The notes beneath the pieces were generated by a model. That model did not search any database and was not told where the DNA came from. It saw only the letters and a program-made list of their open reading frames with translations. The translations under genes and the position numbers were made by a program. A DNA stretch of 64,000 nt from an uncultured Chthonomonas sp. (GTDB lineage Bacteria; Armatimonadota; Chthonomonadetes; Chthonomonadales; CAJBBX01): positions 1 to 64,000 of the forward strand of contig CAJBBX010000132.1 of the NCBI GenBank assembly GCA_903951425.1, in the 5' to 3' direction. Below, one piece after another: positions 51,861 through 60,859 of this stretch. Position 1 is the first letter of the stretch; each line of letters begins with the position of its first letter.

Positions 51861-54281
51861 CTATTCACGCAACCGGATGGCCTCGGCCAGGTCCATGCGG
51901 CGGATGCGGCGCAGGCCCGGCCACTGGGCGATCACCACCACCAGCAGCACACCGACGCCGCTCTGGATGAAGGTGATGGGCGCCGTGATCAGCGCCATGG
52001 TGAAGCCCTCGGTGTTGCTTGCCTCGGTGAGGGCTCGGGCCATGAGCAGGCCGGGGTAGATCGCCATGGCGATGCCCAGCGCGGCCACCAGAGCATTCTC
52101 CACTGTCACCAGCTTGGCCACGTCGCGCATTCCGAAGCCCAGCGTGCGGAGGGTGGCCAACTCGCGCGTCCGCTCCCACAGCACAATGTCCGTCACCGTG
52201 TAGACCACCGCGAAAGCCATGGCCGCGCCCAGTCCGAACATGATGGCGATGAAGGTGTTGGCGAACGCCGTCAGGTCGGCGATCTGCTTGTTCAGCTCCT
52301 GCAGTGTCAGGACCAGGCCGATACCCTCGGTGCGGTAGAGCCGGCGGCGAACGTCCGGCAGGTGCTTCGGGTCGGCGCTGATCGCCATGCCGCCCACGGC
52401 GCCGGGGGGCATCTGCAGCCGCGACGCGAACCGCCGCTGCAACTCCTCCATGTCCATGTATACGGGCAGGCCCACCTGCGACCGGATACGCGTGCCGGCG
52501 CGCATGAGGGCCGAAGCCCGGCGGCCGACCACGTTCTGCGGGTAGGTGAGGCGCAGGGCGTCGCCGGTCTCCAGGTCGATGCGCTTGGCTAGCACGTCGC
52601 CGAAGAGCGCCGTCCCCGGCACGGGCAGTACGCGGCGCCCCGAGACGCTCCGCAGGATGCGGAGCCGCGAGTCGGCCACGATGCCCATGATCACCGTGTC
52701 CTTGCGCAGGGAGCCATGCTGCGCCCGGGCCGGGATGTCCAGCGTAGGCTCGGCGCGCAGGACGCCGGGCCAGTGCGAGACGGCCTCCACCCGGTTGCCC
52801 CCCTGCTCGGGGACGAACGCGACGGCCAGGTTGTACCGCTCGAAGTCGGCCAGCGACTCGGCGATGGAGGAGCCCATGCTGTCGCGGAAGGTCCCCGCGA
52901 TGATCATCAGCGCCACGGCCGAGGCGATGCCGGTGGCCATGCCGAGCGTCCGCATGGGGCGACGGAGCAAATTGCGGGCGGGGAGGCGCAGGTGGAGCGG
53001 AAGCCAGAGGCGCCAGACGCGCCCGGGTTGGCCGGCCATCTCACCGCGCATGGCGTCTGCTGGGGCGATGCGTGCCGCCTGGCGCGCCGGCGCTGCAGCT
53101 CCCGCCAGGCAGGCGGCCACCGAGAGGAAGAAGGCCGTCAGCGCGATGTCGGGCCGGGCTCCATCGGCGGTGAAGGGCGCGGGCATGATCTGGTCGTAGA
53201 GGCTCCCGAACCAGGCGCCGATGAGCGTTCCCAGCGCCACGCCGCCCAGCCCGCCCGTGACGCCGATGGCCAGACCCGCAAGCAGGTAGTGCCGCACGAC
53301 GGCCGAGGGGGCCAGGCCGCTAGCCCGAAGGAAGCCGATGATGCCCCGCTGTGCCTGCACCCAGCGCGACAGCATGAGCCCCACCGCCAGCGCGGCCGAG
53401 CCCAGGAAGAGGAGCGGCATGATCACCAAGAAGGGCTTGTTTCCCTCCAGGTCCGACTGCAGCAGGCGGTTGCTGGGCTGCTCGGGACGCAGCACCGGCG
53501 TCTCGGGTCCGTAGGCGTTGAGGCGCCGCTTCACGGCGGCTGCCACCTTCGCTTCGGCGCCGGGCGCGGTGCGTAGAACGACTTCGTTCACCTGCCCGGC
53601 CATGCCCAGCAGGGGCGCCAGGGTCTGTTCCGGCACGAAGAGGACGCCGAACGAGTCGGGAAGCGGCACGGGCATGGCGCCGCCCGGCACGGAGACGATG
53701 AACTCGGGGCTGGTGACGATGCCCACCACCGTGAACGCCACGCGCCGGCCCACGACGCGCGGGTAGATGCGGTCACCGCACCGGTATCGGTTGGCCTTGG
53801 CGAACTGGGCGTCGAGCAGGGCCTCGCGGCTTGCCGCGCCGCTGATGCGCCGGCCGGAGAGGATGCGCAGCTTGTTGATGGACGGTTCGCGTCCGGCGGG
53901 CATGGAGATGAGCCGGCCCAACGCCTTCGGTCGCCGCCCACCGGTCTGCTCCACCTCCAGTATCTCGGAGATACGCCCCTCCACGGCCGTGACGCCCGGT
54001 ACGCGGCGCAGGCTACCCACCGTGGCGGCGGGCGCACGGCGCAGGGGGATCCAGACATCACCGAAGGCGAGCTTGTCGTACGTAAGCTGGTAGGAGAGCC
54101 GCTGCCGCTCGTATGAGAGCATTGAGCCGTGATACCAGCCCACGCCCAGCGCCGAAACCACCGTGATGGCCAGGAACTGCCACCGGGCGGCGCGCAGGTC
54201 GCGGATCAGCTTCAGGCCCAGCCGTTGCATCAGCCGTGCCTCGGCGAGGCCGGCGCCGGAGTGGCTCGTCTCATGACCCAT
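51861..54281 (-). CDS. ABC exporter permease (FtsX/MacB type, duplicated domain)
   Basis: The 806-residue protein has an N-terminal membrane segment (FLAITVVSALGVGWYHGSML), a large extracytoplasmic domain (about 50-260), three membrane segments (MPLLFLGSAALAVGLMLSRW and following), a central linker, a second N-terminal-type membrane segment near 460, another extracytoplasmic domain, and three final segments (FANTFIAIMFGLGAAMAFAVVYTVTDIVLWERTRELATLRTLGF is the FtsX signature). This is the LolC/DevC-like class that moves lipids, lipoproteins or glycolipids or pulls substrates from the membrane. The matching ATPase and adaptor genes lie 4 kb away on the same strand, beyond three opposite-strand genes. 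GGAGG precedes the ATG. Confidence 0.88.
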   Translation of the reverse strand: MGHETSHSGAGLAEARLMQRLGLKLIRDLRAARWQFLAITVVSALGVGWYHGSMLSYERQRLSYQLTYDKLAFGDVWIPLRRAPAATVGSLRRVPGVTAVEGRISEILEVEQTGGRRPKALGRLISMPAGREPSINKLRILSGRRISGAASREALLDAQFAKANRYRCGDRIYPRVVGRRVAFTVVGIVTSPEFIVSVPGGAMPVPLPDSFGVLFVPEQTLAPLLGMAGQVNEVVLRTAPGAEAKVAAAVKRRLNAYGPETPVLRPEQPSNRLLQSDLEGNKPFLVIMPLLFLGSAALAVGLMLSRWVQAQRGIIGFLRASGLAPSAVVRHYLLAGLAIGVTGGLGGVALGTLIGAWFGSLYDQIMPAPFTADGARPDIALTAFFLSVAACLAGAAAPARQAARIAPADAMRGEMAGQPGRVWRLWLPLHLRLPARNLLRRPMRTLGMATGIASAVALMIIAGTFRDSMGSSIAESLADFERYNLAVAFVPEQGGNRVEAVSHWPGVLRAEPTLDIPARAQHGSLRKDTVIMGIVADSRLRILRSVSGRRVLPVPGTALFGDVLAKRIDLETGDALRLTYPQNVVGRRASALMRAGTRIRSQVGLPVYMDMEELQRRFASRLQMPPGAVGGMAISADPKHLPDVRRRLYRTEGIGLVLTLQELNKQIADLTAFANTFIAIMFGLGAAMAFAVVYTVTDIVLWERTRELATLRTLGFGMRDVAKLVTVENALVAALGIAMAIYPGLLMARALTEASNTEGFTMALITAPITFIQSGVGVLLVVVIAQWPGLRRIRRMDLAEAIRLRE

Positions 54282-54302
54282 AGTATGGCCTCCAAGCGGC
54301 CC

Positions 54303-54362
54303 GGTCAGTGTGGTCAGTGGTGTCAGTCCGGTCAGTCCGGTCACGCCCTTGACCCCACTGAC
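54303..54362. repeat. Tandem GTCAGT-word array in a divergent intergenic region
   Basis: Four copies of GTCAGT, in contexts such as GGTCAGTGT and GGTCAGTCC, are spaced 8-10 bp apart from 54304 to 54337, followed by GGTCACG, TTGACC and the complementary ACTGACG. It occupies the gap between the permease and DinB genes, immediately upstream of the DinB promoter, and may bind a regulator or be a relic repeat. Confidence 0.55.
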
Positions 54363-54394
54363 GCCGCTACCGGTGTCCGGCGCGGGCAAGCCCC

Positions 54395-54423
54395 TTGCAT
54401 CGCGGCGCGGAAACCGCTATGCT
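54395..54423 (+). promoter_or_regulatory. Predicted sigma70-type promoter of the DinB-like gene
   Basis: TTGCAT and TATGCT are separated by 17 bp, and the -10 ends 35 bp before the ATG. It is likely the promoter for the DinB, esterase and lyase-like genes that follow without large gaps. Confidence 0.55.
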
Positions 54424-54458
54424 TTGGGCGGAACGTACGCATCCGGAAGGAGCCGACC

Positions 54459-54923
54459 ATGACCGACCGCGAGATGATCGTCGACCTGCTTGGCCAGGTG
54501 ATCGAGGGCGAGGACTACCGGCCGTTGGACCAACTGCTCGACGACCTGGATCCCATGGACGCCTGCGACCGGCCCGAGGGCGCACCCTACTCTATCGCCA
54601 CGATCGCATGGCACACCTGGTTCTGGTGCAACCTCTGGAATGAGGGCATCTGCGGTGGGGAGAACCCGACTTTGGGCTGGGACCTCGATGCCACCTGGCC
54701 CGAGATTGGCCGCGGCGAGTGGGACAAGGTGCGCGGCGACCTCTACACCGCCCTGCAGCGGGCCGCGCTCCTTGCAGAGCAGGCCGACCTGGACCAGGTG
54801 GTCTGGGACGACCAGACCGTGGGCCACCTGCTGATGGAGGCCGCCGTCCATAGCGCCTACCACATCGGCCAGATTGCCCTGGCGCGCCAGTCCGCCGGCC
54901 TCTGGGTCGACCGGCAGCAGTAG
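54459..54923 (+). CDS. DinB-like four-helix-bundle protein
   Basis: The 154-residue protein has the DinB/YfiT pattern: an N-terminal helix, the first metal His H52 in IATIAWHTWFW, and the closing pair H131 and H135 in EAAVHSAYHIGQIALAR. The three His would bind Zn or Ni as in other family members. DinB-like proteins include thiol transferases and many uncharacterised enzymes; despite the name most are not DNA-damage proteins. GAAGGAG precedes the ATG and a good promoter lies just upstream. The next gene begins 5 bp after the stop. Confidence 0.85.
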   Translation: MTDREMIVDLLGQVIEGEDYRPLDQLLDDLDPMDACDRPEGAPYSIATIAWHTWFWCNLWNEGICGGENPTLGWDLDATWPEIGRGEWDKVRGDLYTALQRAALLAEQADLDQVVWDDQTVGHLLMEAAVHSAYHIGQIALARQSAGLWVDRQQ

Positions 54924-54928
54924 GCGGT

Positions 54929-56152
54929 ATGGCTACGCGCAGGGAGTTCCTGCAGGGCGCCACGGCCGCCGTCGGGGCGGCGGGAGCGATGGGTATGGAC
55001 CAGTCGTCAGCCGGGGCGGTCGCTGCGCCCACCGGGGCCGATGTGGGCTCGCTCTATCCCTTCGTCGCCTCGCAGGCGGCACGCGAGCCCGCGCTTTCCT
55101 GGCTTCGCCCCGCCGCTCGTGACCTGGCGGCCTGGAAGCGCCGCGCCCGCGGCAAGCTGCTCGACCTGCTCCACTACGCGCCGCCGCGTTGCGCCCCGAA
55201 TGCGGAACTGATCGAGCGGATCGACCGCGGCGACCACTTCCTCGAGCGCATCCGGTTCAACACGACGCCGGACGTGCGCGTACCTGCGTTCGTGCTGATC
55301 CCCAAGGGCGTTCGGCTCCCTGCGCCCGGCGTGGTGAACCTGCACGACCATGGCGGCTTCTACCTCTGGGGCAAGGAGAAGCTGGTGGCGCTACCCGGCG
55401 AGCACGCGGCGCTCACCGAGTTCCGCCGGACGAGCTACGAGGGCCGAAGCACCGCTGTGGAGCTATGCCGCCGCGGCAACGTGGTCATCGTCATCGACAT
55501 GTTCTACTGGGGCGAGCGACGCATGCTGCTGGACGACGACCCCGAGGAGTGGCGCACGCGCCCGGCATCCATGCCGAAGCAGTGCGTGCCCGATTTCAAC
55601 GCCCGCTCCGGCGCCGCTTGCCCGCTGGTGAACCACACCATCCAGGCCGCCGGCTTCACCTGGCCCGGTGTCATGCTCTGGGACGACCTGCGCACGCTGG
55701 ACTACCTCGCCTCGCGCCCCGAGGTCGACCCGAAGCGGCTGGCGTGCGTGGGGCTCTCCGTGGGCGGCTTCCGGTCCTGCCACCTGGCAGCGCTGGACGA
55801 TCGCATCAAGGCGGCCGTAGTGGTCGGGTGGATGACCTCGTTCCCGCACCAGCTGCACAAGCACACACGCTGGACCATCGGCGCGACGATGCTCGTCCCC
55901 GGCCTCTACCGGCATCTGGACTACCCGGATGTGGCCTCCATGGCCGCGCCGGCGCCGCTGCTGGTGATCAACGGCTCGCGCGATACGCTCTTCGCGCCCG
56001 AGGGCGTCCGGGCGGCGTTCGATAAGCTGGCCGCCTGTTGGGCCAAGGCCGGGGCGCCCGACCGCCTCCAGACCCGGCTCTACGATACGCCGCACGAGTT
56101 CAACACCGCGATGCAGGAGGAGGCGTGGGAGTGGCTCGAGCGCTGGTTGTAA
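54929..56152 (+). CDS. Tat-exported alpha/beta hydrolase (acetylxylan-esterase/dienelactone-hydrolase-like)
   Basis: The 407-residue protein begins MATRREFLQGATAAVGAAGA, a typical Tat signal. The alpha/beta-hydrolase core shows VVNLHDHGGFYLWGKEKL (oxyanion region), CVGLSVGGFRS with the nucleophile Ser near residue 275, NGSRDTLFAPEG with the acid Asp and YDTPHEF with the catalytic His. It resembles the large Abhydrolase_7/acetyl-xylan-esterase group. Deacetylation of plant polysaccharides is a reasonable role. It is between the DinB-like gene and a lyase-like gene whose start overlaps its last codons, so translation is coupled. Confidence 0.85.
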   Translation: MATRREFLQGATAAVGAAGAMGMDQSSAGAVAAPTGADVGSLYPFVASQAAREPALSWLRPAARDLAAWKRRARGKLLDLLHYAPPRCAPNAELIERIDRGDHFLERIRFNTTPDVRVPAFVLIPKGVRLPAPGVVNLHDHGGFYLWGKEKLVALPGEHAALTEFRRTSYEGRSTAVELCRRGNVVIVIDMFYWGERRMLLDDDPEEWRTRPASMPKQCVPDFNARSGAACPLVNHTIQAAGFTWPGVMLWDDLRTLDYLASRPEVDPKRLACVGLSVGGFRSCHLAALDDRIKAAVVVGWMTSFPHQLHKHTRWTIGATMLVPGLYRHLDYPDVASMAAPAPLLVINGSRDTLFAPEGVRAAFDKLAACWAKAGAPDRLQTRLYDTPHEFNTAMQEEAWEWLERWL

Positions 56153-58401
56153 CGGTGTCGCTTGCGGCGCTCGCCGTGCCTGCCCTGGCCGTCGACGTGG
56201 TGGTCACTCCCGCTGCGCCGGGGCTTCAGATCGTCCGCGTCTCCGTGCCGCTCCGCGATGGACTTCGGCGCCGGGGCGCCCATCTCGTCGCCACGAGCGC
56301 AGGCAAGCCCGTTCCGTGCGCCGATCGAGTGCTCACGTGGCATCCGAGCCGCACCACCGGCCAGCCCCTGTACGCCCGCCGCGCCCTGGTGACCTTCCCG
56401 TACCGGTTCGGCGCCGCGCCGGTCCGCTTCAGCTTCCGTCCAGGCGTGGGCCAGGGCACTTGGGCGCCGTTGCCTGTACTGGTGACGCTCGACCGGGCGG
56501 GCGCTGCCATCTCCTACGCCGATGGACACGTTTTCCGGGCTGACGTTCTCTGGCCTGCCGCCGATCCGGACTGCGCCGTTCGGCTGGAGGAGGTGGAGCG
56601 CAACGGCGCGTGCGCCTGGCAACGGCTGCACATCGAGGACAAGGCTTGGCCACGGGTCATCGAGGCGCGCTGGGATGCCGTGGGCCAGGTGACGCTGGTG
56701 GCGCACCTGCAGTCCACCGAGTCCGGCTTTGGCAGGGCGCCCGACCTGGGTTGGCGGCTGGAGGGTCGGGCGTCTCATGCCGCCCTGCGCGTGGCGGGCA
56801 AGGAGGAGCCGCTGACCGGGCCGGTCGAGCGCGGTTGTGCCGACGGCAAGCCCGCAACGCTCACACTGGACGGCGCCTACCGCGTGGAGCACCCCATGCA
56901 GCCGCTCAACCGGCGCGGCAAGCTGGAGGCGAGCCTCGACGCGGGCCGCCTCCGCTATCGTTACCTGCGCTGCACCGCCGCCGACCGCGTGCCCATGCAG
57001 GAACGGGCGTGGCGTCGCGCCGACATGGTGATCAGCCCGTCCTCGGTGGCTCCGCTTCGGCCGTCGCTGCTGCCCGCCCATACGGTACGCATCGGTTGGC
57101 GCGCGTGGGACGCACTCTATGGCTCGGGCGCGCCTGCGGACCTGGCCAAGCTGTCGCAACTGGCCGACCTGGCCCGCTTCCAGCGCGACGCCCTCGTCGC
57201 CTCGTCCACCGAGGGTGACGACGCGGGCAACGTCACGGGCTGGAACGAGGGTCAACCGCACGGCCCGGCCTTCGGCATGAACCGACTGAACCACGCCGCA
57301 GCTATACTCGACGAGGCGCGCCGAAGCGGCGACTGCCGCCTCACCGAGACGGCCCTGCTCTGGTGCGACAACTTCCACGACTTGTCGGTCTGGTGGGGCC
57401 CCGAGCAGCGCGGCGGCACGCGGTACAACAGCGTCGCCGCCATGGGGCAGGCCTCGCCGCCGTCCGATCCGCCCTTCATGTGGCGCTCGAACAGCTCCGT
57501 CACCTTCTGCACGAAGGGCTTCGCCGCCTTCTTCGAGGCATTCGAGGAGACCGGCGACCCGCGGATGCTGGAGGCCCTCCAGGCGCAGGTCGCCTACTCG
57601 GCGCAGTACCTCCATGCGGGCGCCGGTACCACGCGGAACGTGGGCTGCGTTCAGGACTTCCTCCGGCTCTATCGGTTCACCGGTGAGGCCCGGTATCTCG
57701 ATGAGGCGCTGCGCCTCTTTCGCGAGCTCCGCGCCTGCCTCAGCACGGGCGACCTCTTCACCGAGGGCGGCCAACCGATCCAGACGGACCCGCCCTTCAT
57801 CGAGGAGGATGCCCAGGGCTACCAGCATCCGTTCGCCAAGCCCTACATCATTGGATACGCGCTGGAGGGCCTGCCCCAGCTGCTCGGACTGCGCCCCGGC
57901 GAGCCGAAGCTCCGCCATACCGTGGAGGCCGTTGCGGGTTTCCTTGCCAGTTCGCAGGACCCCTGCGGCGGCTGGAGGTACCCGCACCCGCGCTCCAGCG
58001 GCGTGATCCTCAGCCAGGCCATGGAGCATGCGTGGCAACTGATGCAGGCCGGGAATGCCCTGGGGAGCGCCCCCGGGCGGCTGGACGCCGTCGAGCGCGT
58101 GCTGCGGCAGCGAGTGCAGGGATGGCTGCACCGAAAGTCGATCCTCAGCGGCGTCACGGGCTGGGAGCGGGCGACAGGCAAGGCGACCGCCGCGACGCAG
58201 ATCACCGCGCTCTATCGGCGCCCCGCGGACCGAGATGCCGCCCGCGACTACCGCGAAGGCAGGTTGGACGCCGGCGCGAGCCCGCCCGAGGGGCTGGCCG
58301 GGTTCGGCGATGTGCTGCGATGGTATCTGGCGCACCGTCCCGCCGCGCGCCTCCTGGCGCCGCCGAGGCCGGACGAGCCGCTGGGGCTACTGCTTCGGTA
58401 G
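56131..58401 (+). CDS. Secreted protein resembling exo-rhamnogalacturonan lyase (YetA/PL26-like)
   Basis: The roughly 756-residue protein has a signal peptide (ALVVTVSLAALAVPALA) and an all-beta N-terminal half (RVSVPLRDGLRRRGAHLVATSAGKPVPCADRVLTW; later strands of a sandwich). The C-terminal half has alpha/alpha-toroid character: YLDEALRLFRELRACLSTGDLF, HPFAKPYIIGYALEGLPQLLGLR and QDPCGGWRYPHPRSSGVILSQAMEHAWQLM. The RIFT-barrel, sandwich and toroid order is that of YetA/PL26-like proteins; family membership is likely but the catalytic residues were not identified. The GTG start with GGAGGAGG seven bases ahead overlaps the esterase gene by 22 bp. It would work with the rhamnosidase in pectin breakdown. 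Confidence 0.6.
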   Translation: MARALVVTVSLAALAVPALAVDVVVTPAAPGLQIVRVSVPLRDGLRRRGAHLVATSAGKPVPCADRVLTWHPSRTTGQPLYARRALVTFPYRFGAAPVRFSFRPGVGQGTWAPLPVLVTLDRAGAAISYADGHVFRADVLWPAADPDCAVRLEEVERNGACAWQRLHIEDKAWPRVIEARWDAVGQVTLVAHLQSTESGFGRAPDLGWRLEGRASHAALRVAGKEEPLTGPVERGCADGKPATLTLDGAYRVEHPMQPLNRRGKLEASLDAGRLRYRYLRCTAADRVPMQERAWRRADMVISPSSVAPLRPSLLPAHTVRIGWRAWDALYGSGAPADLAKLSQLADLARFQRDALVASSTEGDDAGNVTGWNEGQPHGPAFGMNRLNHAAAILDEARRSGDCRLTETALLWCDNFHDLSVWWGPEQRGGTRYNSVAAMGQASPPSDPPFMWRSNSSVTFCTKGFAAFFEAFEETGDPRMLEALQAQVAYSAQYLHAGAGTTRNVGCVQDFLRLYRFTGEARYLDEALRLFRELRACLSTGDLFTEGGQPIQTDPPFIEEDAQGYQHPFAKPYIIGYALEGLPQLLGLRPGEPKLRHTVEAVAGFLASSQDPCGGWRYPHPRSSGVILSQAMEHAWQLMQAGNALGSAPGRLDAVERVLRQRVQGWLHRKSILSGVTGWERATGKATAATQITALYRRPADRDAARDYREGRLDAGASPPEGLAGFGDVLRWYLAHRPAARLLAPPRPDEPLGLLLR

Positions 58402-58421
58402 CCCCGTGACAGGGCGCTACC
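58397..58421. terminator. Bidirectional stem-loop pairing two convergent stop codons
   Basis: GGTAGC-CCC and GGG-C-GCTACC pair around GTGACA with one bulged base. The left arm contains the TAG stop of the lyase-like gene and the right arm the TAG stop of the ABC ATPase gene on the other strand. No T-tract follows. Only 15 bp separate the two genes, so this hairpin may serve both transcripts. Confidence 0.4.
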
Positions 58422-59172
58422 AGCGCAACTGCGAGGGTGCCAAGGGCTCGGCGTTCACCTCGATCTCGGCCACCCGGCCGCTGCGGAGGTGGACGACGCG
58501 GTCGGCCATGCGGGTGATCTCGCTGTTGTGGGTCACCAGGAAGACCGTGTGGTCGAAGTCGCGGGTCACGGCGCGCATGGTCTCCAGCACCCTGATGCCC
58601 GTCTCGAAGTCCAGGCTGCCGGTGGGCTCGTCGGCAAGGATCAGGTCGGGCCGCTTCACCAGCGCACGGGCCAGGGCCACACGCTGCTGCTCGCCGCCGC
58701 TCAGGGCCGCCGGGAAGTGATCGGCGCGGTGCCCCAGGCCTACAGACTCAAGCACCTGGCCCACGTCGGCGGGGCTCTCGGCCAGTTCGGCCACTAACTC
58801 CACGTTCTCGCGGGCGGTGAGCGTGGGCACCAGGTTGAAGAACTGGAAGACGAAGCCCACCTTCTGGCGGCGGTAGCGGGTCAGTTCGGCCTCAGCCAGC
58901 CCCGCCAGGTCCTGCCCCGCCACGGTGATGGTGCCATTGGTGGGGTGGTCGAGGCCGCCGATGATATTCAGCAGCGTGGTCTTGCCGGAGCCGCTGGGTC
59001 CCACGAAGACGACGAACTCGCCTCGTGGCAGGTCCAGGCAGACATCGATGAGGGCGTGGACGGCCACCTCGCCCGTGCCGTAGAGCTTCTCCATGTGCTC
59101 CGTGCGCGCCAGCAACCCGTCAGGAGGGACGGACGCGGCGGGGCGAGGAGGCGATCGGCGGAGCCAGCTCAT
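58417..59172 (-). CDS. ABC exporter ATPase (LolD/MacB family)
   Basis: The roughly 251-residue ATPase has Walker A GPSGSGKTTLLN near residue 58, the Q-loop region VGFVFQFFNLVPTLTARENVEL, signature LSGGEQQRVALARAL, Walker B LILADEPTGSLD and the switch His in FLVTHN. The sequence is typical of the LolD/MacB/DevA group that powers FtsX-type permeases. Its ATG overlaps the stop of the adaptor gene (TGATG; a GTG one codon earlier is possible), so the two are translationally coupled. The permease of this type closest to it is encoded at 51861-54281. Confidence 0.93.
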   Translation of the reverse strand: MSWLRRSPPRPAASVPPDGLLARTEHMEKLYGTGEVAVHALIDVCLDLPRGEFVVFVGPSGSGKTTLLNIIGGLDHPTNGTITVAGQDLAGLAEAELTRYRRQKVGFVFQFFNLVPTLTARENVELVAELAESPADVGQVLESVGLGHRADHFPAALSGGEQQRVALARALVKRPDLILADEPTGSLDFETGIRVLETMRAVTRDFDHTVFLVTHNSEITRMADRVVHLRSGRVAEIEVNAEPLAPSQLRW

Positions 59173-60806
59173 CACTTCTGCGCCGCCGGGATAGGCTCGG
59201 CGCGGAGGCCTTCGGTGAGCGCCTCCTTACCGGAGATGACCACCTTCTGGCCGGACTGCAGGCCCGAGCGTATCTCGGTCTCGCGCCCGGACATGCGCCC
59301 CGCCTTCACGCTCCGCTTCCGCACCACGCCCTTCTCGGCCACCCAGACGAAGGAGCCGTTCTCGTCGTCCGTTACCGAGTCGGAGGCCACCAGCACGCAG
59401 TCCGACGCCAGCACGGCCCGGCCCGCCACATGGACCTCCATGCCCGGCTTCAGCACGGCCCGGCCGGCGGAACCCTCCAGATCCACGCGGACGCGCACGA
59501 TCCGCGCGCCGGTACGCACCTCGGTCTGCGGCACGGCCGTGCCACCGATGCGGGCGATCCGCCCCGGTAGCGGCCGCCCGGGATAGGCCGACGCCGAGAC
59601 CTCCACGGCGCGGCCCACGCGGATGGGCGCCAGGTCCTGCTCGTCCACCTCCGCGGAGACCCAGATGCGGCCCTGGTCGACCACCGTGAAGATCGGAGCT
59701 TGCGGCGAGGCCATATCGCCGGGGTCCACGTACCGGCGGCTGACGATGCCCGCGAAGGGGCTGCGCACCAGCCGCTCACCCATGATCGCCTGCGCCTGGT
59801 CCAGCCCTGCCGCGCCCTGCTGCGCTCCGGCCAGCGCGGCTTCGGCGTCCTGCCGCAGGGACTGCAGGCGCTTGCGCCCGGTCCGGGTCTCGGCCGCTGC
59901 CGCGCCTGCCGCGCGGACTGCAGCCTTGGCCTCGCTCACTTTGTCTGCCAGGATGTCGACGTTGGCCAGCAGGCCCTCGGCCACGGTCGCCTGCGCCTCG
60001 GCGGCCTTCAGACGTGCCCGGGCTGCGGCCACCTGGTCGGCGCGCGCGCCCTTCCCGGCCAGCGCTGCTGCCTTGCGACGGACTTCCAGCGCGGTCTGGG
60101 CCAGCGCAACGGCCTCGCGGGTGGCATCCACGTCGCGCTGGGCCGTGGCGCCCTGCTGGGTCAGCTCCTCGGCACGCGCCAAGTCGGCCTTCGCCCGGCG
60201 CAGGCTCGCCTCGGCGCCGGAGACCTCGGCCGCGGCCTGCTGGCGCTCCTCCTCGCGGGCGCCCTGCTCCAGGTCGCGCAAGGAGGCCTGCGCGGCTTCG
60301 ACGTCGGCCCTGGCTGCAGCCACGCGGGCGGGGGCAGATCGCTTCTCGGCTTCGTAGGCGGCGGCTGCCTGGTCGCGGCGGAGCTCGGCAGCGTAGACCT
60401 CGGTGCGTGCGCGGGTCTCGCGCTCCCGCAAGGCGTCGGCGAACTCGCCTACGAGGGCATCAGCGGACCGGCCCCGCGCGCGGGCGGCGGCCAGTCCGGC
60501 GTGGGCGCCGCTGACCACGGCCCGTGCGCTCTGCAGGTCGAGCTCAGCCAGCAGCGCGCCCGCCGCCACGGCGTCGCCCTCGCGCACGAGAACGCGCTCC
60601 ACGCGGCCGACCTGGGGGGAGGTGATGTCGGCGGTGACGGCCTCCACGTAACCCACGGCGGACCACTCGGCCACGAGCTCGCCTTGCCGGGCAGTGGAGG
60701 TCTCCACGGGACGCGGGCGGCGCGATGCGAGGAGCTGCCACGCTCCTACGCCGACGATGAGCAGTGCCGGCACGAGCCACTTCCTCAGTTGCCGCAAGGT
60801 AGGCAT
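59172..60806 (-). CDS. HlyD/DevB-type membrane fusion (adaptor) protein
   Basis: The 544-residue protein has an N-terminal membrane anchor (WLVPALLIVGVGAWQLLA) and a split lipoyl/barrel-sandwich domain (VGYVEAVTADITSPQVGRVERVLVREGDAVAAG, later ERLVRSPFAGIVSRRYVDPGDMASPQAPIFTVVD). Between them lies a very long Ala/Glu/Arg-rich coiled coil at about 90-340, then a beta barrel with PGRPLPGRIARIGGTAVPQTEVRTGARIVRVRVDL. The long hairpin is like that of adaptors reaching to an outer-membrane channel, so a diderm envelope is suggested. GGAGACAGGAT precedes the ATG. It lies 53 bp after the AAC(3)-like gene and is coupled to the ATPase. Confidence 0.9.
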   Translation of the reverse strand: MPTLRQLRKWLVPALLIVGVGAWQLLASRRPRPVETSTARQGELVAEWSAVGYVEAVTADITSPQVGRVERVLVREGDAVAAGALLAELDLQSARAVVSGAHAGLAAARARGRSADALVGEFADALRERETRARTEVYAAELRRDQAAAAYEAEKRSAPARVAAARADVEAAQASLRDLEQGAREEERQQAAAEVSGAEASLRRAKADLARAEELTQQGATAQRDVDATREAVALAQTALEVRRKAAALAGKGARADQVAAARARLKAAEAQATVAEGLLANVDILADKVSEAKAAVRAAGAAAAETRTGRKRLQSLRQDAEAALAGAQQGAAGLDQAQAIMGERLVRSPFAGIVSRRYVDPGDMASPQAPIFTVVDQGRIWVSAEVDEQDLAPIRVGRAVEVSASAYPGRPLPGRIARIGGTAVPQTEVRTGARIVRVRVDLEGSAGRAVLKPGMEVHVAGRAVLASDCVLVASDSVTDDENGSFVWVAEKGVVRKRSVKAGRMSGRETEIRSGLQSGQKVVISGKEALTEGLRAEPIPAAQK

Positions 60807-60859
60807 ATCCTGTCTCCAGATGACGGCTGGGGATGCACGAACTACCGTCCCGCCGTTCG

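Noticed and set aside
54459-54923. DNA-damage-inducible function for the DinB-like gene
   Set aside because: The family name is historical; no LexA-type box was seen at its promoter and the protein is a metal-binding four-helix bundle.
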